Shown here: in pieces, positions 26,784-36,706 of the stretch
Layout of the letters: each line of letters opens with the position of its first letter
How positions within the stretch are numbered: the stretch's first letter is position 1
Assembly (NCBI GenBank): GCA_947497755.1
Contig: CANMHT010000002.1
Coordinates: forward strand, 496,001 to 560,000
DNA length: 64,000 nt
Direction of reading: 5' to 3'
DNA from: an uncultured Polaribacter sp.
GTDB lineage: Bacteria; Bacteroidota; Bacteroidia; Flavobacteriales; Flavobacteriaceae
Made by a program: the position numbers and the translations under genes
Notes under the pieces: generated by a model
Seen by the model: the letters and a program-made list of their open reading frames with translations, nothing else
Told to the model about the DNA's origin: nothing
Databases searched by the model: none

Positions 26784-28376
26784 ATGGTAAATCTAGATTC
26801 GAAATCGATTTCGTTAGAAAATTTAGGAATTAAAAATGCAACAGTTCGTTACAATTTAACTTCTGACGAATTACATGCAACAACAATTGAAAAAGGACAA
26901 GGAGTTGAAGCGAAATCAGGAGCTTTAGCAATAAATACAGGTGAGTTTACAGGAAGATCTCCAATGGATAGGTTCATTGTAAAAGATGAAATTACTAAAG
27001 ATGAGATATGGTGGGGAGACATTAATTTACCTTTTGATTCAGATAAATTTGATCAATTATATGATAAAGTAACAAACTACTTATCAGAAAAAGAAGTATT
27101 TGTAAGAGACAGTTATGCTTGTGCAGATGAAAACTATAAATTAAACATTAGAGTTGTAAACGAATATCCTTGGAGTAATATGTTTGCACACAATATGTTT
27201 TTAAGACCAACTGAAGAAGAATTAAAAACTTTTTCAGCAGAATGGACAGTGATTAATGCGCCAGGTTTTATGGCAGATCCCACAGTTGATGGTACTCGTC
27301 AACACAATTTTGCAATTTTAAATTTTGGTAAGAAAATAGCTTTGATTGGTGGTACTGGTTATACTGGTGAAATCAAAAAAGGAATTTTTTCTGCATTAAA
27401 CTTTATTTTACCAGTATTTAAGAATACCTTACCAATGCACTGTTCTGCTAATGTTGGTAAAGAAGGTGATACTGCTATTTTCTTTGGATTATCTGGAACA
27501 GGTAAAACAACGTTATCAGCAGATCCTGCAAGAAAATTAATTGGAGATGATGAGCATGGTTGGACAAATGAAAACACAGTTTTTAACTTCGAAGGTGGTT
27601 GTTACGCTAAAGTAATTGATCTAACTGAAGAGAAAGAACCAGATATTTTCCATGCAATTAAAAAAGGAGCTATCTTAGAAAATGTGGTGATGAATGAAGA
27701 AGGAGAAGTAGATTTTGAAGATGTTTCTATTACTCAGAATACTCGTGTAAGTTACCCAATTTATCATATTGATAATATTCAAGAAGGTTCTATTGGAAGA
27801 AATCCTAAGAATATATTTTTCTTAACTGCAGATGCTTTTGGTGTGTTACCTCCAATTTCTAAATTAACACCAGGTCAAGCTGCTTATCACTTTATTTCTG
27901 GATATACAGCTAAAGTTGCTGGAACTGAAGCAGGAGTAAATGAGCCATTACCAAGTTTCTCAGCTTGTTTTGGTGCACCATTTATGCCATTACATCCAAC
28001 TAGATATGCAGAAATGTTAAGTGCAAAAATGCAAGAAGCTGGAGTAAATGTTTGGTTAGTAAACACTGGATGGACTGGTGGAGCTTACGGAACAGGTAGT
28101 AGAATGAAATTGAAATATACTAGAGCAATGATTACTGAAGCTTTAGAAGGAAGATTGGATAATGTTGAATTTGTACAACATCCAATTTTTGGATTAGCAA
28201 TGCCAACTACTTGTGAAAATGTTCCTGACGAAGTTTTAAATCCAAGAGGAACTTGGGCAGATAAAGAAGCTTATGATGCTAAAGCTATGGAGTTAGCTAC
28301 ATCATTTAGAAAAAACTTCTCTCAGTTTGAAGAATTTGCAAACGAAGAAATTATGGCTGGTGGACCACTAGTCTAA
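26784..28376 (+). CDS. pckA: Phosphoenolpyruvate carboxykinase (ATP)
   Basis: 530 aa, full length. The kinase-type P-loop is GLSGTGKTTLSADP, preceded by MHCSANVG, with the metal/oxaloacetate motif LIGDDEHGW and the conserved NTGWTGGAYGTG near the C-terminus. The enzyme converts oxaloacetate and ATP to PEP and CO2, the gateway from the TCA cycle to gluconeogenesis, useful for an amino-acid-degrading marine bacterium. The P-loop form indicates the ATP-dependent class rather than the GTP class. A strong terminator follows. Confidence 0.98.
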   Translation: MVNLDSKSISLENLGIKNATVRYNLTSDELHATTIEKGQGVEAKSGALAINTGEFTGRSPMDRFIVKDEITKDEIWWGDINLPFDSDKFDQLYDKVTNYLSEKEVFVRDSYACADENYKLNIRVVNEYPWSNMFAHNMFLRPTEEELKTFSAEWTVINAPGFMADPTVDGTRQHNFAILNFGKKIALIGGTGYTGEIKKGIFSALNFILPVFKNTLPMHCSANVGKEGDTAIFFGLSGTGKTTLSADPARKLIGDDEHGWTNENTVFNFEGGCYAKVIDLTEEKEPDIFHAIKKGAILENVVMNEEGEVDFEDVSITQNTRVSYPIYHIDNIQEGSIGRNPKNIFFLTADAFGVLPPISKLTPGQAAYHFISGYTAKVAGTEAGVNEPLPSFSACFGAPFMPLHPTRYAEMLSAKMQEAGVNVWLVNTGWTGGAYGTGSRMKLKYTRAMITEALEGRLDNVEFVQHPIFGLAMPTTCENVPDEVLNPRGTWADKEAYDAKAMELATSFRKNFSQFEEFANEEIMAGGPLV

Positions 28377-28396
28377 TTTTACAGATATAAATAACG

Positions 28397-28427
28397 AAAA
28401 GCACCTCAATTTGAGGTGCTTTTTTTA
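28397..28427 (+). terminator. Rho-independent terminator of pckA
   Basis: AAAAGCACCTCAA pairs with TTGAGGTGCTTTT with a tight loop and is followed by a run of T. It lies 20 bp after the pckA stop. Confidence 0.9.
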
Positions 28428-28470
28428 TGAATTGTTTTTCTTATTTTTATAAAAATCTAACTGCTTAGTA

Positions 28471-29697
28471 ATGATAAAAAAACTATTTAACAATATTGGT
28501 CCAGGTACTTTAGTTGCAGCAGCATTCATTGGTCCAGGAACTGTAACTTTATGTACACTTGCTGGTGTAAATTTTGGATTTAATTTATTATGGGCAATGC
28601 TGTTGTCTATCATTGCAACTATTGTTTTACAAGAAATGGCGGCAAGACTCGGAATTATTTCTCAAAAAGGATTGTCAGAAGTAATTAGAGAAGAAATTAA
28701 ATGGCCTTATTTAAGACAATTTGTTATTGTTTTAATATTGGCTGCAATTGTAGTTGGGAATGCATCGTATGAAGCAGGAAATATTAGTGGAGGTGTATTA
28801 GGGCTAGAAACGATCTTAGGTAATACTTATATAAATATAGTAGGTTATTCTATAAATGGTGCAAGTATTTTAGTTGGTATTATCGCTTTTGTTTTATTAT
28901 ATCTTGGAAATTATAAGGTGTTAGAAAAGGTACTAGTAACTTTAGTAATCATTATGAGTTTATCTTTTGTGATTACAGCCATTATTACCAAACCTAATAT
29001 TACAGCAATTTTTAAAGGTGCATTTGTGCCGAACTTTCCTGATAAAAGTATCTTAACAATTATAGGATTAATAGGAACTACTGTAGTGCCATATAATTTG
29101 TTTTTGCATGCTTCTTTGGTTAAGGAAAAATGGAAAACAAAGGAAGAGTTGTCTTTTGCTAAAAAAGATACAATTGTATCTATTGTTCTTGGAGGTTTGG
29201 TATCTATGGCGATAATTATTTCTGCGGCAGGAGTACAATTAAATACCGTTACCAATGCATCTGACTTAGCCAAAGGATTAGCTCCTTTATATGGCGATTT
29301 TTCTAAATATTTTTTGTCTTTTGGATTGTTTGCTGCTGGGATAACTTCTGCAATTACAGCTCCTTTAGCAGCAGCTTACGTAGCAAAAGGTTGTTTAGGG
29401 TGGAAAGAAGGATTGAAATCTAAGAAGTTTAGATTGGTGTGGATAATAGTATTATTACTCGGAGTTGTCTTTTCTTCATTAGGAATTAAACCAATTGAGA
29501 TTATCAAATTTGCTCAAGTTGCAAACGGAATGTTATTGCCAATTGTGGCTGGAATCTTATTATGGATTATGAATAAAAAATCAGTTTTAGGAAATTATGC
29601 CAACTCTAAAACTCAAAATATTTTAGGTATTATTATTTTATTAGTTACTGTGTTTTTAGGAGTTAAAGGAATACTAAAGGTGTTTAATTTTATTTAG
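28471..29697 (+). CDS. Nramp-fold transporter lacking metal ligands, first gene of the 5-oxoprolinase operon
   Basis: 408 aa with about 11 membrane segments and clear Nramp homology (GPGTLVAAAFIGPGT; PYNLFLHASLVKEKW). The coordinating residues of canonical Nramp proteins are changed: DPGN in TM1 is GPGT (residues 21-24), and the A-x-x-M-P-H-N pattern in TM6 is T-x-x-V-P-Y-N (203-209). Without these Asp, Asn and Met ligands, Mn/Fe transport is unlikely. The next three genes encode 5-oxoprolinase, starting 3 bp downstream. B. subtilis ycsG, an Nramp-like gene, sits in a comparable ycsF-kip cluster. I infer uptake of 5-oxoproline or a related organic solute. Generic annotation would be 'divalent metal transporter'. 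Confidence 0.85.
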   Translation: MIKKLFNNIGPGTLVAAAFIGPGTVTLCTLAGVNFGFNLLWAMLLSIIATIVLQEMAARLGIISQKGLSEVIREEIKWPYLRQFVIVLILAAIVVGNASYEAGNISGGVLGLETILGNTYINIVGYSINGASILVGIIAFVLLYLGNYKVLEKVLVTLVIIMSLSFVITAIITKPNITAIFKGAFVPNFPDKSILTIIGLIGTTVVPYNLFLHASLVKEKWKTKEELSFAKKDTIVSIVLGGLVSMAIIISAAGVQLNTVTNASDLAKGLAPLYGDFSKYFLSFGLFAAGITSAITAPLAAAYVAKGCLGWKEGLKSKKFRLVWIIVLLLGVVFSSLGIKPIEIIKFAQVANGMLLPIVAGILLWIMNKKSVLGNYANSKTQNILGIIILLVTVFLGVKGILKVFNFI

Positions 29698-29700
29698 AAA

Positions 29701-30435
29701 ATGAAAATTATAGATATCAATTGTGATGTTGGAGAAGGAGTAGAAAACGAACATTTGTTGATGCCTTTTCTTTCTTCGTGTAATATTGCTTGTGGAGGAC
29801 ATTTTGGAGATGAACAAACAATAGCTGCAAGTATTCAATTAGCGAAACAAAACCAAATTAAAATTGGTGCTCATCCATCGTTTCCAGATAAAGCAAATTT
29901 TGGAAGAAAAGTGATTAATATTTCTTCTGAAGAATTACAGAAAAATCTTGAACAACAATTAATACTATTCAAAAATATTGCTCAAAAGAATACTGTAAAA
30001 GTACACCATGTAAAACCTCATGGCGCATTGTATAATTTAATAGCCAAAAATAGAGATACAGCAATAATAGTAGTGAGTGCCATTAAAAAATGTTTTGAAG
30101 ATGTGAAATTGTATGTGCCTTATAATTCTGTAATCGAAAAAGTAGCTATAGATAATGGATTGCAAATTGTTTACGAAGCTTTTGCTGATAGAAATTATAA
30201 TGCCGATTTATCTTTGGTTTCTAGAAGTCAGAAAAATGCTGTTATTTCTTCACCTACAGAAGTAGGTAAACATGTACTACAAATGATTCAAAATGAAAAA
30301 GTACTAACAGTTGATAAAACTAATGTAAAGATTAAAGCTGCAACTTTTTGTGTGCATGGAGATACTCCAAATGCATTAGAAATTTTAAAAGAATTAACTC
30401 AATTTTTAAAAAATCAAGAAATAAAAATTGCTTAA
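29701..30435 (+). CDS. pxpA: 5-oxoprolinase subunit PxpA (LamB/YcsF family)
   Basis: 244 aa, the family's length. Diagnostic blocks are IDINCDVGEG at the N-terminus, CNIACGGHFGD, IGAHPSFPDKANFGRK, VKPHGALYN and CVHGDTPNA near the end. With PxpB and PxpC it forms the ATP-dependent bacterial 5-oxoprolinase, which opens 5-oxoproline (pyroglutamate) to glutamate. It begins 3 bp after the transporter stop and overlaps pxpB by 8 nt, so the four genes are one transcription unit. Confidence 0.96.
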   Translation: MKIIDINCDVGEGVENEHLLMPFLSSCNIACGGHFGDEQTIAASIQLAKQNQIKIGAHPSFPDKANFGRKVINISSEELQKNLEQQLILFKNIAQKNTVKVHHVKPHGALYNLIAKNRDTAIIVVSAIKKCFEDVKLYVPYNSVIEKVAIDNGLQIVYEAFADRNYNADLSLVSRSQKNAVISSPTEVGKHVLQMIQNEKVLTVDKTNVKIKAATFCVHGDTPNALEILKELTQFLKNQEIKIA

Positions 30436-31144
30436 TCAACTTACATATAAACCCTATGGGAATTCGGCAATTTTAATAGAATGGAAGCCAGAAATAAGTG
30501 AGGAAATTTTGTTGGATATTTTAAGTTATAAAACTAAGATTAAAGGCAAACTTGAATTACAAGATGTTATTATTGGATACAATTCTTTACTAATTGTATA
30601 CCCTTTTCAATTAAAGGATTATCTATCAAAAGTTGAATTCTTAAAAGAACTTTATAGCAGTTCAGAATATCATATTAAGTTAGAAAGAAATCATTGGAAT
30701 ATTCCTGTGTGCTATGATGAACAATTTGGACTTGATTTAAGGGCTTTGTCAAAAGATAAAAAAATGTCAGTAGAAGAGGTAATTAAATTACATACTACTC
30801 CAACATATATGGTACATTTTATAGGGTTTTTACCAGGATTTTTATACCTAGGAGGAATGGATGCCAAGATTACAACACCAAGAAAAGCAACACCAAGATT
30901 GCAAGTGCCTAAAGGAGCAGTTGGAATAGGTGGTTCACAAACAGGTATTTATCCTAATGAAAGTGCTGGAGGTTGGAATTTGATTGGGAATTCACCTATT
31001 TCATTTTTTGATATAGATAAAACAAAGCCATGTTTTGTTAATATTGGAGACAAAATTTCATTCAAACAGATTTCTTTAGAAGAGCATAGTTATATAAATG
31101 AACAAGTGTTTAAAGGAATTTATCAAATAGAGAAGAAAATATGA
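30428..31144 (+). CDS. pxpB: 5-oxoprolinase subunit PxpB (KipI family)
   Basis: 238 aa. The family core is FIGFLPGFLYLGGMDAKITTPRKATPRLQVPKGAVGIGG, followed by QTGIYPNESAGGWNLIGNSP. The start is TTG at 30428, overlapping the pxpA end by 8 nt; no ATG or GTG precedes the conserved LTYKPYGNSAILIEW, so translation is probably coupled to pxpA. The B. subtilis homologue KipI was first described as a KinA inhibitor; here the intact pxp operon supports the 5-oxoprolinase role. Confidence 0.95.
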   Translation: MLNQLTYKPYGNSAILIEWKPEISEEILLDILSYKTKIKGKLELQDVIIGYNSLLIVYPFQLKDYLSKVEFLKELYSSSEYHIKLERNHWNIPVCYDEQFGLDLRALSKDKKMSVEEVIKLHTTPTYMVHFIGFLPGFLYLGGMDAKITTPRKATPRLQVPKGAVGIGGSQTGIYPNESAGGWNLIGNSPISFFDIDKTKPCFVNIGDKISFKQISLEEHSYINEQVFKGIYQIEKKI

Positions 31145-31986
31145 TGACCGTTTTACAGTCTGGAATTTATACTTCAATCCAAGATTTGGGTAGAGTAGGT
31201 TATGCTCATTACGGAGTGCCAATTTCTGGAGCAATGGATTCATATGCTGTTAAAATTGGAAATCAGCTATTGCAAAACCCTCATAATGCTTCTGTATTAG
31301 AAATTACTTTTGGAGCCTGTGTTTTACAAGTTGATGAAGATGTAACTCTTTGTGTTACTGGTGCAAATTATAATTTTACTGTAAACGGAATGGAAACTGA
31401 AATGTATACTGTTTTTAAAGTACAACGAGGAGCCAAACTTAAGTTTGCTAATAAAAATTATGGAGCCAGAACTTATGTTTGTGTAGCTGGAGGCTTTGCT
31501 TCTGAAAGAGTATTAAATAGTCAGAGTTATTATAAAGGAATTACTAAGACTTCTCGTTTGCAAAAAGGAATGAAGTTATTGTTGAATACTACTCAAGAAA
31601 TAAGAAAACTTACTTATGCTAAGGTAAAGGTGAATAAAGATTATTTTTTTAACGCTACTATTTTGTGTAAAAAAGGCCCCGAGTTTGAGCTATTACCACT
31701 TCAGCAACAAAAAGAATTATTGACTAAAAACTTTAGTGTTTCTAAAGAACATAATAGAATGGGAGTTCGTTTAGAAGAACTTATTGAGAATAATTTACAA
31801 TCAATATTAACCTCTGGAGTTTTGCCAGGAACAGTGCAGTTAACCCCTTCAGGTAAACTGATTGTATTGATGAGAGATTGCCAGATAACCGGAGGTTATC
31901 CAAGAGTTTTACAACTCACAGAAGACGGAATCAATACCTTATCTCAAAAGTCATCTGGAGATAAGATTCGATTTAGTTTGATTTGA
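31141..31986 (+). CDS. pxpC: 5-oxoprolinase subunit PxpC (KipA family)
   Basis: 281 aa. Typical blocks are LQSGIYTSIQDLGRVGYAHYGVP with SGAMDSYAVKIGNQLLQN, then GVLPGTVQLTPSGKLIVLMRDCQITGGYPRV. It starts at ATG 31141 within ATGATGA, overlapping the pxpB stop by 4 nt. It is the biotin-carboxylase-related catalytic partner of PxpB. Its 3' end overlaps the convergent T9SS-protein gene by 14 nt. Confidence 0.95.
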   Translation: MMTVLQSGIYTSIQDLGRVGYAHYGVPISGAMDSYAVKIGNQLLQNPHNASVLEITFGACVLQVDEDVTLCVTGANYNFTVNGMETEMYTVFKVQRGAKLKFANKNYGARTYVCVAGGFASERVLNSQSYYKGITKTSRLQKGMKLLLNTTQEIRKLTYAKVKVNKDYFFNATILCKKGPEFELLPLQQQKELLTKNFSVSKEHNRMGVRLEELIENNLQSILTSGVLPGTVQLTPSGKLIVLMRDCQITGGYPRVLQLTEDGINTLSQKSSGDKIRFSLI

Positions 31987-33370
31987 TAATTTTCTTTTTA
32001 AAAGTTCCTTTTTCAGTAACTACTTGTAGTATATAAGTACCATTAACTAAGTTTTTTGTGTTGATTTTAGTCTTGTTAGATTCAATTATCAGTCTCCCAG
32101 TAATATCAAATAGCGATACTTTTTTGATAGGAGTAATTGATTCTATAGTTAATGCATTACGAGTTGGATTTGGGTAAACTTGTATTTTTGAGGTTAAGTT
32201 TTGATGTATGTCCACAGATAGGGTATTAGTAACATCTCTAATTTTAAATTCGTCAAACCAAAGATCAACAGTTTCTCCAAATGGAATTGCTCCTAGTTCT
32301 GAGTGAATTGCAATTCTGGTTTCTACATCTGTCGTAGGATTAAACTGATAGGTGATTTTTTTAAAATAACTATTTGATTTTTGAGGATCTAGGTTGTGAT
32401 CAGAAGTAATTTTACCTGATGAAACATTAGAAATTGATTGTAGATGTCCTAATAAAGGAGGATCTGGAACATAAACCAAACCTATAAATGCATGTCTGTA
32501 ACCAGATTGGTGAACAGCATGGTGAATTTGTAAACTAACTTCATATTTTCTGTTCGCTAAAAATCGAAACTTTGGAGAAGTTAAATTGTAAAATAGTTGG
32601 CTTTTGACTTGTTTGCCGTAATCAGATGACATTTTTATAGAAGACTGATTGCTATCAGTTTCTGCATAGATTTCATCTGTAACTTTAAAACTTAAAATCC
32701 CTTCTGGGAACAAATCTGTCATTTGCCAACTATCTAAGGCTTCTTTTCCAAATGATTGTGTATATGGGTAGGTTGATATGATTTCTTGTACATTGATTGC
32801 TCCATACAATTTATGAGCGATGTCTATGGTGCTTTCTAGCCATTGATTTCCGTCCCACTGAACGGTTTTGTAATCTAAACGATGTACTGATCTTATTTTC
32901 ACAGTTGGCGATGTTTCGTTTTTAGCAACTGCTACTATTGTAAACCAATAGTTTCCTGTAGTTAGTAAAATTGGGTTTTGTAAAAAAAGGTCAACATTAA
33001 CGGTATTTGCATCAATAATTTCTTGATTGCAATAATAATTATATGGATGAATTTCTTCTTCAAATACTATTGCATCAGGTATATTCGTGTTGTTGTCAGT
33101 TTTGTTAGAATATACTGTAATTTTAAAATGCTTGATATTGCTAACGTCTAGAGTTTCAAAGCTAAGATTGATTCCGTTGATTCTATAATTTTCTGTGCTT
33201 ACCTTTATTGGAGAACCATAATAATTTTCTGTTTTTGCAGAGGTGATAGATGCATCAACATAATCATTAAAAGTATAACTTTCATTAGTCTGAATGGTTT
33301 TAAAAGCATTGCTTTCTTGTGCTTTAGAATAGTAAGATATTAGACAAATAAAGAATAAAAGATAGCGCAT
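31973..33370 (-). CDS. T9SS type A sorting domain-containing secreted protein
   Basis: 465 aa with a signal peptide (MRYLLFFICLISYYSKAQ). The middle is beta-rich, with a jelly-roll/carbohydrate-binding flavour (FGETVDLWFDEFKIRDV), but I do not recognise a catalytic domain. The C-terminus is a clear type A T9SS sorting domain (IQVYPNPTRNALTIESI ... NGTYILQVVTEKGTFKKKIIKSN). It should be exported by Sec, then T9SS, and be attached to or released from the cell surface. It is convergent with the pxp operon. Confidence 0.85.
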   Translation of the reverse strand: MRYLLFFICLISYYSKAQESNAFKTIQTNESYTFNDYVDASITSAKTENYYGSPIKVSTENYRINGINLSFETLDVSNIKHFKITVYSNKTDNNTNIPDAIVFEEEIHPYNYYCNQEIIDANTVNVDLFLQNPILLTTGNYWFTIVAVAKNETSPTVKIRSVHRLDYKTVQWDGNQWLESTIDIAHKLYGAINVQEIISTYPYTQSFGKEALDSWQMTDLFPEGILSFKVTDEIYAETDSNQSSIKMSSDYGKQVKSQLFYNLTSPKFRFLANRKYEVSLQIHHAVHQSGYRHAFIGLVYVPDPPLLGHLQSISNVSSGKITSDHNLDPQKSNSYFKKITYQFNPTTDVETRIAIHSELGAIPFGETVDLWFDEFKIRDVTNTLSVDIHQNLTSKIQVYPNPTRNALTIESITPIKKVSLFDITGRLIIESNKTKINTKNLVNGTYILQVVTEKGTFKKKIIKSN

Positions 33371-33432
33371 AATTCAGTACTTTTACAGATAAATATAATT
33401 GTAATTTATTAAATTAGCCCTAAAGAGCTAAA

Positions 33433-34017
33433 ATGTTAAAAACAAAGGATAAAATAGTACAACAAGCAATTCAACAATTTAATCAAGAGGGGATTGCATC
33501 TGTATCTTTAAAGGCAATCGCAAAAGAGTTGAATATTAGTGATGGTAATTTGCGTTATCATTATAAAACAAAAGAAGATTTGGTGATAGCAGTGTTAGAA
33601 GCAATGAAGAAAGACTTGTTTTTAATGAAGCAAAGTTTTTCTAGCAAAGAGCAATTGCCCAATAAAGATTTTTTTCATCACTTTTTTAAAGGTTCGTATC
33701 AAATAATTTTTACTTATCGATGTGTGTATTTAGATCAAGTATGGTTGTATCATCACATGAAAAATTATACAAAAATTTTTAGTGCATATGTAAATGAATG
33801 GAGGCAAGATTTTTTAGAAACCTTTAAAATAATGAGAGAAATTGGTGTACTTTCTGCTAACTATTCTGATGAGCAATATAAAATGTTATTTGAGCAGTTG
33901 TATATCTATAGTAATAGTTGGATACTTTATTATGAGCAACAAACAGAAAAGGAAATTGCTTATTATGTAGCAATTTGTATGAGTATTTTAGCACCGTATT
34001 GGAATACTACAAACTAA
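33433..34017 (+). CDS. TetR/AcrR-family transcriptional regulator
   Basis: 194 aa. The N-terminal helix-turn-helix is VQQAIQQFNQEGIASVSLKAIAKELNISDGNLRYHYKTKEDL, which is the TetR pattern. The C-terminal ligand domain is helical and aromatic-rich and gives no clue to the ligand. It is divergent from the T9SS protein gene and convergent with the membrane pyrophosphatase; the target is unknown. A strong terminator follows the stop. Confidence 0.9.
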   Translation: MLKTKDKIVQQAIQQFNQEGIASVSLKAIAKELNISDGNLRYHYKTKEDLVIAVLEAMKKDLFLMKQSFSSKEQLPNKDFFHHFFKGSYQIIFTYRCVYLDQVWLYHHMKNYTKIFSAYVNEWRQDFLETFKIMREIGVLSANYSDEQYKMLFEQLYIYSNSWILYYEQQTEKEIAYYVAICMSILAPYWNTTN

Positions 34018-34047
34018 AAAAAGCAACTCGAAGAGTTGCTTTTTTTA
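34016..34047. terminator. Bidirectional terminator between TetR gene and hppA
   Basis: GCAACTC and GAGTTGC around a GAA loop, flanked by an A-run on the left and a T-run on the right. It can end transcripts from both convergent genes. Confidence 0.88.
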
Positions 34048-34066
34048 GTTTTAAATTCATAAAGAA

Positions 34067-36544
34067 TTAATTTGTATGCTTAACTTCTTTGCGAATTACT
34101 TTTTTCATTTTTTGTTCAATATGAATACCTTCTTGCTTTTCAGTTAAAGCATTTATTTGAGCTTGAACTTCAGCTTTTGTTCCTTTAAATTCTTTGATAA
34201 TTTCTTTTTTCTCACCATTAATTTCAGAAATTATTTTAACAGCAGCAACTACTTGACCGTTATCTGCATTTTTCATTTCTATTTTCACTTTTTTAGAAAC
34301 TTCTTTGTGGGTAGTAGTATCGTTATCAACTATAACTTCTACAAGAGTGTTTTCTGCATGTTTTTCATCAGAAATATGTCCACCTAAAATAGGAGCTACA
34401 ACTAATCCGATTAAACAAGTTAATTTAATTAAGATATTCATAGAAGGACCAGAAGTATCTTTAAATGGATCTCCAACAGTATCTCCTGTAACGGCAGCCT
34501 TATGTGCATCTGAACCTTTGTAAGTCATTTCTCCATTAATTTCTACACCTGCTTCAAAAGATTTTTTAGCGTTGTCCCAAGCTCCACCAGCATTGTTTTG
34601 GAAGATGGCCCATAATACACCACTAACAGTTACTCCGGCCATATAACCACCAAGCATTTCTGCAATCGCAATATTGCTCATTCCAAATAACATTGGAACA
34701 AAAGCGATGATTAAAGGGAACCCAATTGTTAATAATCCTGGCAACATCATTTCTTTTAAAGATGCTTGAGTAGAGATTGCAACACATTTATCGTATTCTG
34801 GTTTTCCAGTTCCTTCCATAATTCCAGGAATCATTTTAAACTGCCTACGTACTTCATGTACCATTTCCATAGCTGCTTTTCCTACGGCATTCATTGCTAA
34901 AGCAGAAAATACTACAGGAACCATACCTCCAACGAATAACATCGCTAATACAGGAGCTTTAAAAATGTTAATTCCATCAATACCTGTAAAAGTAACATAG
35001 GCAGCAAATAAAGCTAAAGATGTTAATGCAGCAGAAGCAATTGCAAAACCTTTACCAGTTGCTGCAGTTGTATTTCCAACGGAATCTAAAATGTCAGTAC
35101 GTTCTCTAACAATAGGGTCTTGTTCACTCATTTCTGCAATACCTCCAGCATTGTCAGAAATTGGACCAAAAGCATCAATAGCTAATTGCATAGCAGTTGT
35201 AGCCATCATTGCAGAAGCCGCTAATGCAACTCCATAAAAACCAGCAAAAGCATAAGAAGCCCAAATTGCCAAAGCAAATAATAATACAGAAGAAAAAGTA
35301 GAAATCATTCCTGTAGCTAAACCAGCAATAATATTTGTTCCAGCACCAGTACTAGATTGTTGTACAATTTTTAAGATAGGTTTTTTACCTAAACCAGTAT
35401 AATATTCAGTAATTGAAGAGATAAAAGCTCCTACAATTAATCCAACCAAAGTTGCATAAAATACGCTCATTCTAGAAACTTCTTGTAGTCCTTCTCCGAA
35501 GAACTCCATATTCATAGTTTCTGGTAACATATAGTAACACAAACCAAAACAAGATAGCGCTACTAATATAATTGATGTCCAGTTTCCAATATTTAATGCA
35601 CCCATTACTTGGTCTTCTTTGGCATCATTACTTTTAATTTTTACTAACATGGTACCAATTACAGAAATAATAATTCCAGCACCAGCAATTGCCATAGGTA
35701 ATAAGATTGGGCCTATTCCTCCAAAAGCATCATCAATGCTTCCTCCCATATCTTTAATTACATAGTTTCCTAATACCATAGCAGCTAAAACTGTTGCTAC
35801 ATAAGAACCAAATAAGTCGGCTCCCATACCAGCAACATCACCAACATTATCACCAACATTATCTGCAATCGTTGCAGGGTTTCTTGGATCATCTTCTGGA
35901 ATACCAGCTTCTACTTTACCAACTAAATCAGCACCAACATCAGCAGCTTTTGTATAAATACCACCACCAACTCTTGCAAATAAAGCAATAGATTCAGCTC
36001 CTAAAGAGAATCCTGCTAGTGTTTCTAAAACGATGGTCATATCTGCTGTAGAAGTCCAAGCACCGTCCATAAAGAAGTGGAAGAAAATGATAAAGAATGC
36101 TGTTAAACCTAATACGGCTAATCCGGCAACACCTAACCCCATTACTGTACCACCTCCAAAAGATATTTTTAATGCATTTGGTAAACTAGTACGAGCAGCT
36201 TGTGTAGTTCTAACATTTGTTTTTGTAGCGATTTTCATTCCAATATTTCCTGCGAAGGCAGAAAAAATAGCTCCGAAAATAAATGCAATTACAATTAACC
36301 AATGTGTTGTTGGTACAATAAAAGAAACAATGGCCAATAAAATACTTACAATAACAACAAAAATTGCTAAGAGCCTATATTCTGCATTTAAAAAAGCCAG
36401 CGCTCCTTCATAAATGTGGTCAGAAATTTCTTTCATTTTACCATCACCTGCATCTTGTTTCATTACCCAAGATTTTTTTGCTAGCATATATACTAGGCCT
36501 AACACTGCCAAAATTATTGGCATATAAATCATCATTGATTCCAT
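34067..36544 (-). CDS. hppA: Membrane-bound ion-translocating pyrophosphatase
   Basis: 825 aa with about 16 membrane segments. The pyrophosphate-binding motifs are [35 protein letters not shown] and later [15 protein letters not shown]. The motif [12 protein letters not shown] has Ala where K+-independent H+-pumps carry Lys (GNTTKA), pointing to the K+-dependent group, which includes the Na+ pumps. The C-terminus has an extra charged, lysine-rich segment of about 110 residues after the last membrane helix ([11 protein letters not shown] to the end). The soluble ppa gene lies upstream on the same strand, separated by a terminator. Na+ versus H+ pumping is inferred. Confidence 0.95.
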   Translation of the reverse strand: MESMMIYMPIILAVLGLVYMLAKKSWVMKQDAGDGKMKEISDHIYEGALAFLNAEYRLLAIFVVIVSILLAIVSFIVPTTHWLIVIAFIFGAIFSAFAGNIGMKIATKTNVRTTQAARTSLPNALKISFGGGTVMGLGVAGLAVLGLTAFFIIFFHFFMDGAWTSTADMTIVLETLAGFSLGAESIALFARVGGGIYTKAADVGADLVGKVEAGIPEDDPRNPATIADNVGDNVGDVAGMGADLFGSYVATVLAAMVLGNYVIKDMGGSIDDAFGGIGPILLPMAIAGAGIIISVIGTMLVKIKSNDAKEDQVMGALNIGNWTSIILVALSCFGLCYYMLPETMNMEFFGEGLQEVSRMSVFYATLVGLIVGAFISSITEYYTGLGKKPILKIVQQSSTGAGTNIIAGLATGMISTFSSVLLFALAIWASYAFAGFYGVALAASAMMATTAMQLAIDAFGPISDNAGGIAEMSEQDPIVRERTDILDSVGNTTAATGKGFAIASAALTSLALFAAYVTFTGIDGINIFKAPVLAMLFVGGMVPVVFSALAMNAVGKAAMEMVHEVRRQFKMIPGIMEGTGKPEYDKCVAISTQASLKEMMLPGLLTIGFPLIIAFVPMLFGMSNIAIAEMLGGYMAGVTVSGVLWAIFQNNAGGAWDNAKKSFEAGVEINGEMTYKGSDAHKAAVTGDTVGDPFKDTSGPSMNILIKLTCLIGLVVAPILGGHISDEKHAENTLVEVIVDNDTTTHKEVSKKVKIEMKNADNGQVVAAVKIISEINGEKKEIIKEFKGTKAEVQAQINALTEKQEGIHIEQKMKKVIRKEVKHTN

Positions 36545-36602
36545 ATTTTATTGTTTAGATTAGTTTTTAAAGATCGTAAATATAACAAAATCAATGAGAA
36601 AG

Positions 36603-36636
36603 AAAAAGCCCTATAATTTGCATTATAAGGCTTTTT
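36603..36636 (-). terminator. Terminator downstream of ppa
   Basis: AAAAAGCC-c-TATAAT pairs with ATTATA-a-GGCTTTTT around a TTGC loop. On the minus strand it lies 71 bp after the ppa stop, before the hppA start, so the two pyrophosphatase genes have largely separate transcripts. Confidence 0.75.
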
Positions 36637-36706
36637 AAAAATTAGGTGCTATTTAACAAGATAAATTTAGTTGAACTAACTTATAAAGTAAGTTGGTTTC
36701 GACTAA

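Noticed and set aside
28911-29273. 120-aa minus-strand ORF inside the Nramp-like gene
   Set aside because: Complement of a hydrophobic coding region; no start region, no family resemblance.
28471-29697. Annotation as MntH manganese transporter
   Set aside because: The homology is real, but the Asp, Asn and Met metal ligands are absent, so the symbol mntH was not assigned.
36033-36413. 126-aa plus-strand ORF inside hppA
   Set aside because: Antisense shadow of a membrane protein gene with clear motifs; low-complexity Pro/Lys/Ile composition and no signal of its own.
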